Below, piece after piece: positions 7,573 to 15,347 of a stretch of 64,000 nucleotides of DNA; position 1 is the first letter of the stretch; each line of letters opens with the position of its first letter. Below the pieces are notes generated by a model. It searched no databases. It saw only the letters and a program-made list of their open reading frames with translations, and was not told the DNA's origin. A program made the position numbers and the translations under genes. The DNA comes from Nostocoides sp. (lineage in GTDB: Bacteria; Actinomycetota; Actinomycetes; Actinomycetales; Dermatophilaceae). Where the stretch lies: positions 1,364,001 through 1,428,000 of the forward strand of contig JADJVJ010000001.1 in assembly GCA_016716625.1 (NCBI GenBank), given 5' to 3'.

Positions 7573-7814
7573 TCGATGATCTTGCGCTCGTGGCGGTCCC
7601 CGGACTGTGCCTGCTGCAGACTTTCGAGCAGCCTTCTCGCGTTGGCCGGAACCCGCAGCAGGTATGCCGTTTCCGCCAGGGCGCTGAACTCCTCGGCCGA
7701 GAGGAGCACAGCGTTGCCCCGGCGCGAGGTGATCTCTATAGCGACGCGGTCACTGTTGACCTGCTCGATCAACGGGAAGAGCTGCTTGCGGGCCTCAGTG
7801 GCTGTGATGGACAT
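7569..7814 (-). CDS. yefM: YefM/Phd-family antitoxin
   Basis: 81 residues, starting MSITATEARKQLFPLIEQVN, the classic Phd/YefM DNA-binding N-terminus. It is followed by AVLLSAEEFSALAETAYLL and an acidic/basic C-terminal tail that would wrap the toxin. It precedes yoeB with a 4-bp overlap. GGAGG lies 7 nt before the ATG. The palindrome at 7831-7853 directly upstream is the likely autoregulatory operator. Confidence 0.93.
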   Translation of the reverse strand: MSITATEARKQLFPLIEQVNSDRVAIEITSRRGNAVLLSAEEFSALAETAYLLRVPANARRLLESLQQAQSGDRHERKIIE

Positions 7815-7830
7815 GCGAAACCTCCGATGA

Positions 7831-7853
7831 GTGGTACAGGTTTACGGTACCAC
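7831..7853. promoter_or_regulatory. Palindromic operator of the yefM-yoeB module
   Basis: GTGGTAC (7831-7837) and GTACCAC (7847-7853) form a perfect 7-bp inverted repeat with 9-nt spacing, 17 bp upstream of the yefM start. YefM-type antitoxins bind palindromes with a TGTAC-like core; the inner sequence here reads TGTACC on the gene strand. Confidence 0.7.
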
Positions 7854-7874
7854 CATTGTCGGGCAAGCGAACCG

Positions 7875-7915
7875 ACTCCCGTCTCGCGAACTCCCGTGCC
7901 TACCACTCAGAACGG
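7875..7915. repeat. Accessory-region repeat, copy C
   Basis: ACTCCCGTCTCGCGAACTCC continuing CGTGCCTACCA is identical to copy B over 30 bases, then decays after CTCAGAACGG. It lies about 73 bp downstream of the minus-strand DUF998 gene and upstream of the toxin-antitoxin module, so the module is bracketed by copies B and C. Confidence 0.8.
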
Positions 7916-7987
7916 AAGAGAAGCAGGCTCTCAAGCCCTGAGGCTACGAGCCTCTGCACATTGTGTTCTCGGCGCCGCGAGACATCC

Positions 7988-8629
7988 TCAACAGTGCAGT
8001 GACGATCGCGCCGTCCGACTCCGCCCGCCCTGGTCAGCGGTGCGCCTGGCGACCCAACAGATTACACCGATGGCGCCGAACACCGTCAGAGCCAGGAGGC
8101 GCTGCAGAGCCCCCGCGTTGGCCACCTCGTCGAGCGGAGTTGACCCGCTCAGTGCTGCACCGGAGGCGACGAAGCCGACGAGGTTGCCGATGGCATACGC
8201 CCGTAGTCCCGTTGACGTCCACTGCCACAACACCAGCGATGCGATCAGTGGCACGGCAAACATCCCGGCGCCGACAGGTCCGCCCCCATGACGGCTGTCG
8301 GGCAGCGGAAAGACGCCTGCAGCAACCGCGGCCGCCCCTGTCGAGATCATGGCCACTGCCATCGGCCAGGTGAGGACTCTGTGCGATGGCAATCGCCGTG
8401 AGACCGACACGAGCCCTACCGCACCCGCGATGACCGCCAGCCCAGTAAGGATTGCCCCAGCATTGAAGAAGGAAGCCGCGAGGCCGTCACCCGCACCGAG
8501 GTCACTTGCCGGCTGCCCTCGAAAGCTGTAGCCCGGAGTGACGGCTCCGACAAGCACCTGAGTCCCGAAGTAGAGGACCGGACCAGCGACTCCCGCCCGA
8601 AGCGCGAGGGCACGCAGGGGCTGTGTCAT
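7988..8629 (-). CDS. DUF998-family membrane protein
   Basis: 213 residues with about six hydrophobic segments (VAGPVLYFGTQVLVGAV, GAILTGLAVIAGAVGLV, WPMAVAMISTGAAAVAAGVF, and others). The DUF998 signature is seen in YSFRGQPASDLGAGDGLAA (a periplasmic loop between segments 1 and 2) and FPLPDSRHGG. The family is related to frpC and cytochrome-b561-type integral membrane proteins; its function is unknown. It is a single gene with no clear operon partner. Confidence 0.8.
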   Translation of the reverse strand: MTQPLRALALRAGVAGPVLYFGTQVLVGAVTPGYSFRGQPASDLGAGDGLAASFFNAGAILTGLAVIAGAVGLVSVSRRLPSHRVLTWPMAVAMISTGAAAVAAGVFPLPDSRHGGGPVGAGMFAVPLIASLVLWQWTSTGLRAYAIGNLVGFVASGAALSGSTPLDEVANAGALQRLLALTVFGAIGVICWVARRTADQGGRSRTARSSLHC

Positions 8630-8916
8630 GCGGCCAACGTACGTGCGATAGGGGCGGATGTCTGCCAGTGATCGCCCTGGGTGGACCCTGATTCCCGATC
8701 GGTCGGTGGATCCAGAACAGTCGAAGCAAGGTGCTCGGCGGCATCATCGTCGTACCTGGCGGCCTCCGTCGTGGGGCGAGCTCAACAGCCTGACTGTTCT
8801 GTCCGTGCCGGACCGCGAGCTCCTCGACGCGACACGGGAATGGCCTGTTGAGGTCACCCCCATCGTCGGCCAAGTCGAACACCGCTGTCGACCTTGTCTG
8901 GCCGCCACCATCGGGG
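8630..8916. other. 287-bp gap with nothing recognisable
   Basis: Small open frames exist on both strands, but none shows a family pattern, a good ribosome binding site or a plausible composition. No strong hairpin was found. Confidence 0.5.
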
Positions 8917-10044
8917 TCATGCGCGATCGTCAGCAAGCGCACGCCGCCATCGGAGCGCATAGGCGGCCGCCGCGGCCAGCACGACCCCGCCCCCCGCATA
9001 CGCCGTCACGAGCGGCGCGTCCCATGCCCCGGCCAGGGCGCAACCCGCCGTAAGGGCGGCGGTCGCGGCGACGAGCACACTCCGCGACCGGGCTCGCGCG
9101 ACAAACGCAAGGCCTGTGATCGCGGCGAGCACCAAAGCCAATGGCGCGGCCAGCAGGCTCACCGACCCGTTGTGTTCGGCGAGTTCGGGCGCGCCGACCG
9201 TGAGTTTGGCCAGGCCGACGGCCAGGCCAAGCAGCCCCAGGTGCAGCGGCAGGTGTGCGGCCGTCCACATCAACTGCGTGGCGTGTCCGAGGGTGGTGGT
9301 GTCGGTCAGCGTGCGGAAGTAGATCCACCAGATCGCCGACAGGATGCCGAGCACCGGAACCAATGCGATGAGGTGTACCGACCACACGGTCTCCGCTTCG
9401 ACAGTCAGGGTGAGCTTGACGAGGGTTTCGCCGATGACGATGAGCGTCAGTTCGCCGAGCCGGTGGACGAGGCGGTGGGTGTCGATTCCGCGGTCGAAGG
9501 CGACCGACCAGGACGCGGCGGCGACCGCGCCGAGAGCGATGAGCCACATGACTACTCCCGCTCTTGAGTGGAGGAACCACGAGACCCCCAACACGGCAAT
9601 GCCCACCGCCGTCAGCACGGTGGGAACGCTTGGGCGGCGCTTCCCGAGGCGCGGGGTCCTCAGATCGGAGCGGACCCAGAGGACCAGGGTGAGCAGGAGA
9701 GCAGCACCGAGAAGCAGGTCGAACAGCTCGGCGGACTCCGGCAATGAGTCACCCGCGGTGATGGCCAGGAGCAGGAGGACCCCCATCTGGCCCACCAGAA
9801 CGGTGACCGACAGGGCTGTGTGCTCAAGTCCGGCTGACGTGAGCGACCCGGTCGCTGCACTGGTGAGCAACCAGGTGCACCACAGGAGTCCGTAGACGAC
9901 GGCGAACCACAAGGTCCCGCTGCCCGAATGGTCGTAGGCGAACGAGCCCGAGATGGCGATGATTCCGGCCGCGACGGTCAGATCATAGAAGAGGTCTACC
10001 CACTGGCGAGCAGGCAAATCGAACCAACCGCGTGTACCGGTCAC
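8917..10044 (-). CDS. Low-temperature-requirement A (LtrA) family membrane protein
   Basis: 375 residues with 11-12 hydrophobic segments. It begins WFDLPARQWVDLFYDLTVAAG, close to the LtrA signature (WxELFFDLVFVVAI). A central GELTLIVIGETLVKL stretch matches the family GE(T/S) motif. LtrA was named from a Listeria low-temperature mutant, but the biochemical function is unknown and a transporter role is only suspected. It is monocistronic as far as can be seen. Confidence 0.85.
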   Translation of the reverse strand: MTGTRGWFDLPARQWVDLFYDLTVAAGIIAISGSFAYDHSGSGTLWFAVVYGLLWCTWLLTSAATGSLTSAGLEHTALSVTVLVGQMGVLLLLAITAGDSLPESAELFDLLLGAALLLTLVLWVRSDLRTPRLGKRRPSVPTVLTAVGIAVLGVSWFLHSRAGVVMWLIALGAVAAASWSVAFDRGIDTHRLVHRLGELTLIVIGETLVKLTLTVEAETVWSVHLIALVPVLGILSAIWWIYFRTLTDTTTLGHATQLMWTAAHLPLHLGLLGLAVGLAKLTVGAPELAEHNGSVSLLAAPLALVLAAITGLAFVARARSRSVLVAATAALTAGCALAGAWDAPLVTAYAGGGVVLAAAAAYALRWRRALADDRA

Positions 10045-10160
10045 GGCAAGACCCTAGACGCACCTCACCATCAATGTCCGGAGACGGCAGAGAAGAGCCG
10101 AGGCGCTCCGCCCCAGGACCCCCGCCAAGCTCGTCGGCCAACGCGGCACGTGATCGCAGC

Positions 10161-11507
10161 TCAGCCGAACAACGCCGTCGCGAGGCCGACGAGGGCGCAG
10201 GCGCCGAGGGTGCGCAGGGTGGACCACTTGCGCCAGAAGATCAGGCCGAGGGCGAGGGCGGTGATGGCGAGCGCGATCGGGTCGGCGGAGCCGGGAACCG
10301 GCAGTTCGAGGTCGACCGGCCCCCACGTGAGCTGTCGGGAACGGTCGAAGAGATTGTGGAGGGCGAAGAAGACCGCAAGGTTCGCGATGACCCCGACCAC
10401 GGCCGCGGTGATGCCGGTCATCACCGCAGTGAGCGCTCGGTTCTGGCGCAGCCGTTCCACGTAGGGCGCGCCGAGGAAGATGAACAGGAAACAGGGCACG
10501 AAGGTGACCCAGGTGACCAGCAGCGAGGCCAGGACGGCGGCCATCCAGGGGTCGAGGCCGCCGGGGTTGCGGTAGGCCCCGACGAAGGCCACGAATTGCA
10601 CGACCATGATCAAGGGACCAGGCGTGGTTTCGGCGAGGGCGAGCCCGCGGACCATCTCGCCGGCGTTGAGCCACCCGTAGACATTGACGGCCTGGTCGGC
10701 AACGTAGGACAGCACGGAATACGCGCCACCGAAGGTGACGACGGCGGCGCCGGAGAAGAACAGTCCCTGGTCCACGAAGACGGCCGAACCGGTGAACAAG
10801 CTCGCTGCGGCCGCCACCGGGGCGAACCAGAGTATGAGGCCGAGCGCCAGCACCTTGGCCGAACGAACGCGCGAAGGCGGCTCGTGATGCAACGCGTCAT
10901 CGCCGATCAGCGGCTCGGGCCCCTCAGTGGCCCCCTCGTGGCCGTTGCCCTCGGCCAGGGCCGGGATGAGACGACCAAGCAGCCAACCAAGCAGACCCGC
11001 GACAAGAAGCACCAGCGGGAACGGCGCCTTAAAGACGGCCAGCGCGAGGAAGGACGCGATCGCCATCGCCACGAGCGCGGGGTGGTGCAGTGCCCGCGTG
11101 CCGACCCGGTGCACCGCCTGGATCACGATGGCGATCACGGCCGGCGCGAGGCCGGCGAAGAGGCCAGTGACCGCAGCGGTGGATCCGGCACCGATGTAGA
11201 GCACGGAGAGGGCAAGCATGGCAAGCACGCCCGGTACGACGAACAACGTGCCCGCAATGAGACCGCCGGGGGCCCCGTTGAGGAGCCAGCCGACGTAGAT
11301 CGCCAACTGCTGGGCTTCTGGGCCGGGCAACACCATGCAGTAGTTGAGGGCATGCATGAACCGCTTCTGCCCGATCCAGCGCTTCTCGTCGACGAGTTTG
11401 TGGTGCATCACCGCGATCTGGCCGGCTGGTCCGCCGAAGGTCTGCAGCGAGATGGCGAACCAGGTCTTGGTCGCCTCGCGCAGCGGGATGGCGTCCCCTC
11501 CGGTCAT
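10161..11507 (-). CDS. chrA: Chromate transporter (ChrA, CHR family)
   Basis: 448 residues, the long two-domain form. The first CHR domain shows FAISLQTFGGPAGQIAVMHH and NYCMVLPGPEAQQLA. The second repeats the plan with FSGAAVVTFGGAYSVLSYV and GLALAETTPGPLIMV. Ten or more membrane segments are visible, with a charged cytoplasmic linker near residues 195-215. Long ChrA proteins export chromate by proton antiport and give resistance. Some members may transport other oxyanions. It is divergent from the ArsR-type regulator over 85 bp. Confidence 0.9.
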   Translation of the reverse strand: MTGGDAIPLREATKTWFAISLQTFGGPAGQIAVMHHKLVDEKRWIGQKRFMHALNYCMVLPGPEAQQLAIYVGWLLNGAPGGLIAGTLFVVPGVLAMLALSVLYIGAGSTAAVTGLFAGLAPAVIAIVIQAVHRVGTRALHHPALVAMAIASFLALAVFKAPFPLVLLVAGLLGWLLGRLIPALAEGNGHEGATEGPEPLIGDDALHHEPPSRVRSAKVLALGLILWFAPVAAAASLFTGSAVFVDQGLFFSGAAVVTFGGAYSVLSYVADQAVNVYGWLNAGEMVRGLALAETTPGPLIMVVQFVAFVGAYRNPGGLDPWMAAVLASLLVTWVTFVPCFLFIFLGAPYVERLRQNRALTAVMTGITAAVVGVIANLAVFFALHNLFDRSRQLTWGPVDLELPVPGSADPIALAITALALGLIFWRKWSTLRTLGACALVGLATALFG

Positions 11508-11559
11508 GACCGGACCCTACTGCCCCGCGGGACTAGACCGACCCTCAAGACGTCTGCCC

Positions 11560-11593
11560 TTGACGTACTACATTCGCCTCTGCTAATCATTAG
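11560..11593 (+). promoter_or_regulatory. Promoter with overlapping palindromic operator of the ArsR/SRPBCC operon
   Basis: TTGACG (11560-11565) could be the -35 and TAATCA (11584-11589) the -10, with an 18-bp spacer. CTAATCATTAG (11583-11593) is a perfect palindrome covering the -10 and touching the first GTG. This fits autorepression by the ArsR protein. Transcription would start near 11596, so the mRNA may be leaderless, beginning at the second of two GTG codons. Confidence 0.5.
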
Positions 11594-11946
11594 TGGTGAC
11601 TGCTGAAAGATTGAACGCCATCGGCGAGCCGAGCCGGCGCGCCATCCTCACACTGGTGGCCGGCCGTGAGCGAAGCGTCAGCGAACTGACCGAGGAACTG
11701 CCGATCACGCAGTCCGCGGTTTCCCAACACCTTCGGGTGCTGCTCGACGCGGGGCTGGTCTCGGTGCGGGCCGAGGGCACCCGGCGTCTCTACCGCGTCG
11801 ACTTGGGCGGACTCGCGGAGGTGCGCGCGTGGGTCGACGGCTTCTGGGACGACGTCTTGGCCGCCTTCGCCACCCATGTCGAGGCCACTCCCCCGGCACC
11901 CACCCAGCCCACTGAGAACCCCAAGCCTGCCAAGGAGAGGCCATGA
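11593..11946 (+). CDS. ArsR-family winged-helix regulator (SRPBCC-linked type)
   Basis: 117 residues starting at GTG 11593, or at the second GTG at 11596. The helix-turn-helix is SVSELTEELPITQSAVSQHLRVLLDAGLV and the wing is RAEGTRRLYRVD. It has no cysteine-rich metal site, so a metal sensor is unlikely. The form ending in a WVDGFWDDVL helix is typical of ArsR proteins paired with an SRPBCC protein. The stop overlaps the next start by 4 bp, and a palindrome lies over the start site. Confidence 0.88.
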   Translation: MVTAERLNAIGEPSRRAILTLVAGRERSVSELTEELPITQSAVSQHLRVLLDAGLVSVRAEGTRRLYRVDLGGLAEVRAWVDGFWDDVLAAFATHVEATPPAPTQPTENPKPAKERP

Positions 11947-12863
11947 CGAGCGCACCCATTCTTCGATCGGTGACGGTCTCTCTCGACCAACACCGCGCGT
12001 TCAGTGTGTTCACCGACGAGGTGGGGGCTTGGTGGCCGACGCAGTCGCACGGCATCTTCGGACCAGCCTGTGGACGGGTCGCCTTCGAAGACGGCCTCAT
12101 CATCGAGCGAGCCACCGATGGCGAGCAGGTCGTGTGGGGCGAGGTCCTCGCCTGGGAGCCACCCGATCGCCTGTGCTTTAGCTGGCACCCTGGGCGCGCA
12201 GCAGACGATGCCTCCGAGGTCGAGGTCCGCTTCGTGGACACCGGCTCTGCCACCCGGGTGGAGATCGAGCACCGTGGATGGGAACGCTTCGGCGCGGAAG
12301 CCAGCGCCCGTCGTCGCGGCTACATCGGACCCGGAACGTGGGGCGCCGTTCTCGAGCACTACGCCGACGTGGCGGAACCGACGACCGACGCCGCCGACCT
12401 GCTCGCCCTCGCCGCGGCATACGAGGCCTTCTACCTGGAGGCCGAGCGCGGCGGCTTCGGCGCACCCCCGGAGGGTGAGTGGGACGCGCTGCGCACCATC
12501 GCGCACGTCGCCCTCAACGACTACGCCATGACCGCCGTGACTCAGTCGATCCTGCACGGCACTCCGACCACCTTCGAGAACCTCATCTGTCAGGACCCCG
12601 CCGTCCTGACAGCGCACATCGAGAGGTATGCCGGAGACCTCAGCGCCCTGGTGGACCACGGGAGAGGTTGTGCGGCAACGCTACTGGCCATCCTGGGGCG
12701 CCTCGGCCCCGACCAACGCGCGACTCCGGTGGCGTGCCGGGTGCATCACGACGGAGCCCTCGTCTTGGACGCCGAGAAGCCCTGGGAGGAGATCGCCATC
12801 ACGCTGCAGGCGGCCCGGCACCTGCCGGCGCACACCGGCCAGCTGGCCGCGCTGCGCCCCTGA
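11943..12863 (+). CDS. SRPBCC (AHSA1-like) protein with C-terminal DinB-like domain
   Basis: 306 residues. Residues 1-145 are an AHSA1-type SRPBCC domain (RSVTVSLDQHRAFSVFTDEV, WPTQSHGIFG, EVLAWEPPDRLCFSWHPG, VEIEHRGWERFG). Residues about 155-306 form a helical DinB-like domain (EGEWDALRTIAHVALNDYA ... ARHLPAHTGQLAAL) with histidines in metal-ligand positions. Both halves bind small molecules or metals in other proteins; the joint role is unknown. It is translationally coupled to the ArsR gene. Together with the AraC-DinB gene it makes two DinB fusions within 7 kb. Confidence 0.82.
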   Translation: MTSAPILRSVTVSLDQHRAFSVFTDEVGAWWPTQSHGIFGPACGRVAFEDGLIIERATDGEQVVWGEVLAWEPPDRLCFSWHPGRAADDASEVEVRFVDTGSATRVEIEHRGWERFGAEASARRRGYIGPGTWGAVLEHYADVAEPTTDAADLLALAAAYEAFYLEAERGGFGAPPEGEWDALRTIAHVALNDYAMTAVTQSILHGTPTTFENLICQDPAVLTAHIERYAGDLSALVDHGRGCAATLLAILGRLGPDQRATPVACRVHHDGALVLDAEKPWEEIAITLQAARHLPAHTGQLAALRP

Positions 12864-12875
12864 ACCGCAAACCCG

Positions 12876-13901
12876 CTAGTCGGCTCGCACCAACAACACC
12901 AGGCCACGTTCCCGGCGATCAAGCAGGAGCAGGCCATCCGGGGTGAATCGGATCCCGTACAGCGCCTGCAGAGCCGAGTTGATCGCCGTTGCCTCGCTGG
13001 TCTCCGCTGCCTCGACGCACGGTTCTGAGACGCCGCTGCTCTCCCGAGTGGCGATCCACCCTTGATCATCCAGCCTGGTGACGACGGTGCGCGTGCACGT
13101 ACCCGCCACGCTGAGGGTCAGGGACCCGTCCTCGCCGGTGATCACGCTAAGGGCGGCCGGTCCCGCGGTTGACTCAGGTGGGGAACTCCACCAGCGCGCG
13201 GTGGCGAGCCGCCACGAGGAACTCCCCGGAGGTGCTGCCACACCGTCGGCGACCGGGATGGGCGTGCGCTCCGGTGGCGCGTCGGCCAGGACCGCCAACC
13301 GCTGCCCCGTCCGATCGGACAGAACGACGTGCCCCGTGCCCTCCAGCACGGCGCGGTGCGTTTCCCGCAGAAGCTGCACAATGCGCGCCTCGCGCTCCCC
13401 CACCTGGGCACAGCCTCCCCTGACCGCGGTGGGCACCTGCTCGAGGCGGCCGTCCGCAAGCACGTGAGCCGACACCGACTCTCGACACGGAAAGATGGTC
13501 CAGTCCACCTTTGACACGGTCCACGACGTGGCGGAGCCGACGAAGAGATCCTTGCCGCCGGAGGGCCGCGGACCGTCCCCGAGGTCCGGCCACACAACGT
13601 ACTCCGCACCCGTCAGATCGGCGACCGTGGCCGGCCGCACAGGCCCCGACACGGTGGGCGCAGGCAGGCTGCTCGCAGGTTGGTTGACGTCGGGACGGGC
13701 GCCGCGCCCGACATACGGGACGGCAAAGGCGACGACTGCGGCAGCGGCTGCTCCCGCGACGGTCCACCGGAGGCGCCGGCGGCGGGTGGACGCCCGTTCC
13801 CGCTCGCGGGCGCCGGCGAGGAGCACCTCTGAGCTCGCCATCGGCTCGGCGAGGTGGGCATCGAGGGAGGCCCGCAGCCGGGTCTCAAGGTCTGTGCTCA
13901 T
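12876..13901 (-). CDS. Membrane protein encoded with the ECF sigma factor, possible anti-sigma partner
   Basis: 341 residues. A basic cytoplasmic N-terminus of about 44 residues precedes one hydrophobic segment (WTVAGAAAAAVVAFAVPYVG), then a long extracytoplasmic part with four cysteines (FPCRESV, RGGCAQV, GTCTRTV, SEPCVEA) that could form disulfides. Its start overlaps the sigma-factor stop by 4 bp. I recognise no ZAS or other known anti-sigma motif, so the role is inferred only from the position and single-pass topology. Confidence 0.6.
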   Translation of the reverse strand: MSTDLETRLRASLDAHLAEPMASSEVLLAGARERERASTRRRRLRWTVAGAAAAAVVAFAVPYVGRGARPDVNQPASSLPAPTVSGPVRPATVADLTGAEYVVWPDLGDGPRPSGGKDLFVGSATSWTVSKVDWTIFPCRESVSAHVLADGRLEQVPTAVRGGCAQVGEREARIVQLLRETHRAVLEGTGHVVLSDRTGQRLAVLADAPPERTPIPVADGVAAPPGSSSWRLATARWWSSPPESTAGPAALSVITGEDGSLTLSVAGTCTRTVVTRLDDQGWIATRESSGVSEPCVEAAETSEATAINSALQALYGIRFTPDGLLLLDRRERGLVLLVRAD

Positions 13902-14401
13902 GTCATGTCCCTTTCCCGTAGGGCGGCCAGTCCACGGCTTGCCACTGACCGAACGGTGCTCGCGCCGATCCCGAGGATCTCCGCGATGGCGGCGTCGTCA
14001 AGGTCCTCGGCGTAGCGAAGAACCAGTACGGCGCGGGTGCGGGGTGAGAGCCCTTCAAGCAGGGGCCACAGGTCGCGCGCGGCCTCCGCCTCGCCTTTTG
14101 GGTGATGCGCACGATCGAGTTCGTCATTCGGCATGGGACGCTCCGAGCGCCATCGACGTCGGTGATTGCTGATGTGCCGTCGGGTCATCATGGTGCGGAC
14201 ATAGGCGCCCGGGGCGCCCGCGGCAGCCACCTTGTTCCACGAGCGGATGACGTCGGCGAAGGTGTCCTGCCAGAGATCCTCGGCGTCGGAGGCGTTCCCG
14301 GTGAGGCCATAGGCAAGCCGCAACAGGCGATCACCCTGGGCGCGCACGAACGCGTCCAGCGGATCGCCCCCGCTGCTGCTCGGCACCCTCACGAAGTCCA
14401 T
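13898..14401 (-). CDS. ECF RNA polymerase sigma factor, SigE-like family
   Basis: About 167 residues from the ATG at 14401 (MDFVRVPSSSGGDPLDAF); an upstream in-frame extension lacks family similarity. Region 2 is DPLDAFVRAQGDRLLRLAYG through DAEDLWQDTFADVIRSW. Region 4 is LSPRTRAVLVLRYAEDLDDA and IAEILGIGASTVRSVASRGL. No sigma region 3 is present, as expected for the ECF class. The stop overlaps the start of the membrane protein gene, so the two form an operon. Confidence 0.92.
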   Translation of the reverse strand: MDFVRVPSSSGGDPLDAFVRAQGDRLLRLAYGLTGNASDAEDLWQDTFADVIRSWNKVAAAGAPGAYVRTMMTRRHISNHRRRWRSERPMPNDELDRAHHPKGEAEAARDLWPLLEGLSPRTRAVLVLRYAEDLDDAAIAEILGIGASTVRSVASRGLAALRERDMT

Positions 14402-14471
14402 ACTCTCCAAGACGCACCGGGGGGCCTCGAATGCTGAGACGGCACGTCTTCCCCCTTCACCCCGCGAACGT

Positions 14472-14506
14472 GTGAGTGTGCTGCCGCTTAGCCGCAGCAC
14501 ACTCAC
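14472..14506 (-). terminator. Hairpin terminator downstream of the TetR gene
   Basis: GTGAGTGTGCTGC (14472-14484) and GCAGCACACTCAC (14494-14506) form a perfect 13-bp stem with a 9-nt loop, starting 13 bp after the TetR stop. It separates that gene from the sigma-factor operon transcribed in the same direction. Confidence 0.75.
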
Positions 14507-14518
14507 GCGATCGTGGGT

Positions 14519-15238
14519 TCAGCCGAAGAGGATGGCCTCGGCGCAGCGGGCGGCGTAGTCGAACAACTGGGCAGGGTCGTGGTTGGGTCCCTGATGACCG
14601 AACAGCTCACTGCTCACTGCGCCGACGAGCAGGGTCCAGGCGGTGATCCCGTTGGCGAGGGCGACAGGCGGCAGAGCATCCGGGTTCACCCGACCGGCGT
14701 CCCGACCGCGCAGGTGTTCGGTGGCATGCAGGGCGAGTTCGTCGGCGCCGGGGAACGGAGGCGGACTGGCCTCTCCTGCGGCATACACGTCGGCGCCGAT
14801 CCCGACGAGCAGGGCGGGTACCACCGTCGCGGGCTCGGTGGTCTGCTCCCCCGGCGCCTCGTACTGCGGCACCGGCGTGCCGAAGACGAGCGCCCACTCA
14901 TGGGGATGCGCCAACGCCCATGCCCGAAGCGCCTGCGCGAGGGTCCAGAACCGCGCCCGCGGGTCGTCCGGCGGCGCACTCGCGTGTGCGGCGACCACCG
15001 CGTCACCGAGCGAGGTGTATGCCGCCACGATGAGGCGCGTGAGGAGCTCGTCACGGCCGCTGACATAACGGAACAGCGCAGACGGCACCATCCCGAGGTC
15101 TCGGGCCACTGCCCTGATCGACAACCCCGCGGCCCCGTGTTCCGCCAGATGCCGCCGACCGACCTCCAAGAGCTCGGCCTCCACGGCGGCTCGGCGGAGC
15201 GCGCGTACCCCGGGCGCGGCGCTGGCGGAGACGGTCAT
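14519..15238 (-). CDS. TetR-family transcriptional repressor
   Basis: 239 residues. The N-terminal helix-turn-helix is seen in LLEVGRRHLAEHGAAGLSIR and AVARDLGMVPSALFRYVSGR, followed by DELLTRLI. The C-terminal region (about 100-235) matches the WHG/TetR_C_13 type (ARFWTLAQALRAWALAHPHE-like). It is divergent from the NAD(P)-binding protein gene. Two palindromes in the 109-bp gap are its likely operators, so it probably represses both itself and that gene. The inducer is unknown. Confidence 0.9.
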   Translation of the reverse strand: MTVSASAAPGVRALRRAAVEAELLEVGRRHLAEHGAAGLSIRAVARDLGMVPSALFRYVSGRDELLTRLIVAAYTSLGDAVVAAHASAPPDDPRARFWTLAQALRAWALAHPHEWALVFGTPVPQYEAPGEQTTEPATVVPALLVGIGADVYAAGEASPPPFPGADELALHATEHLRGRDAGRVNPDALPPVALANGITAWTLLVGAVSSELFGHQGPNHDPAQLFDYAARCAEAILFG

Positions 15239-15257
15239 GGCGTAACGATAGCAAACG

Positions 15258-15270
15258 AGAACACTGTTCT
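15258..15270. promoter_or_regulatory. TetR operator 1
   Basis: AGAACACTGTTCT is a perfect 6+1+6 palindrome 20 bp upstream of the TetR start. It shares its half-site with operator 2, whose centre is 50 bp away. Confidence 0.75.
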
Positions 15271-15305
15271 TGACTTTGCCAGCCCGCCGTGTTCTCCTGG
15301 ACTTA

Positions 15306-15322
15306 CGAGAACAGTGTTCTCG
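15306..15322. promoter_or_regulatory. TetR operator 2
   Basis: CGAGAACAGTGTTCTCG is a perfect 8+1+8 palindrome 26 bp upstream of the NAD(P)-binding protein start. It is the stronger of the two matching sites. Confidence 0.8.
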
Positions 15323-15347
15323 GCAATCTCACTCAGGGAGGACCACC

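Noticed and set aside
2287..7915. Classical integron attC sites
   Set aside because: The repeats lack paired RYYYAAC and GTTRRRY core sites at their ends, and no integron integrase is in the window. Only a single GTTAAAC in copy A matches a core form.
8502..9053. Possible small genes in the DUF998-LtrA gap
   Set aside because: The open frames on both strands run into the neighbouring genes, have no recognisable domain and lack good ribosome binding sites.
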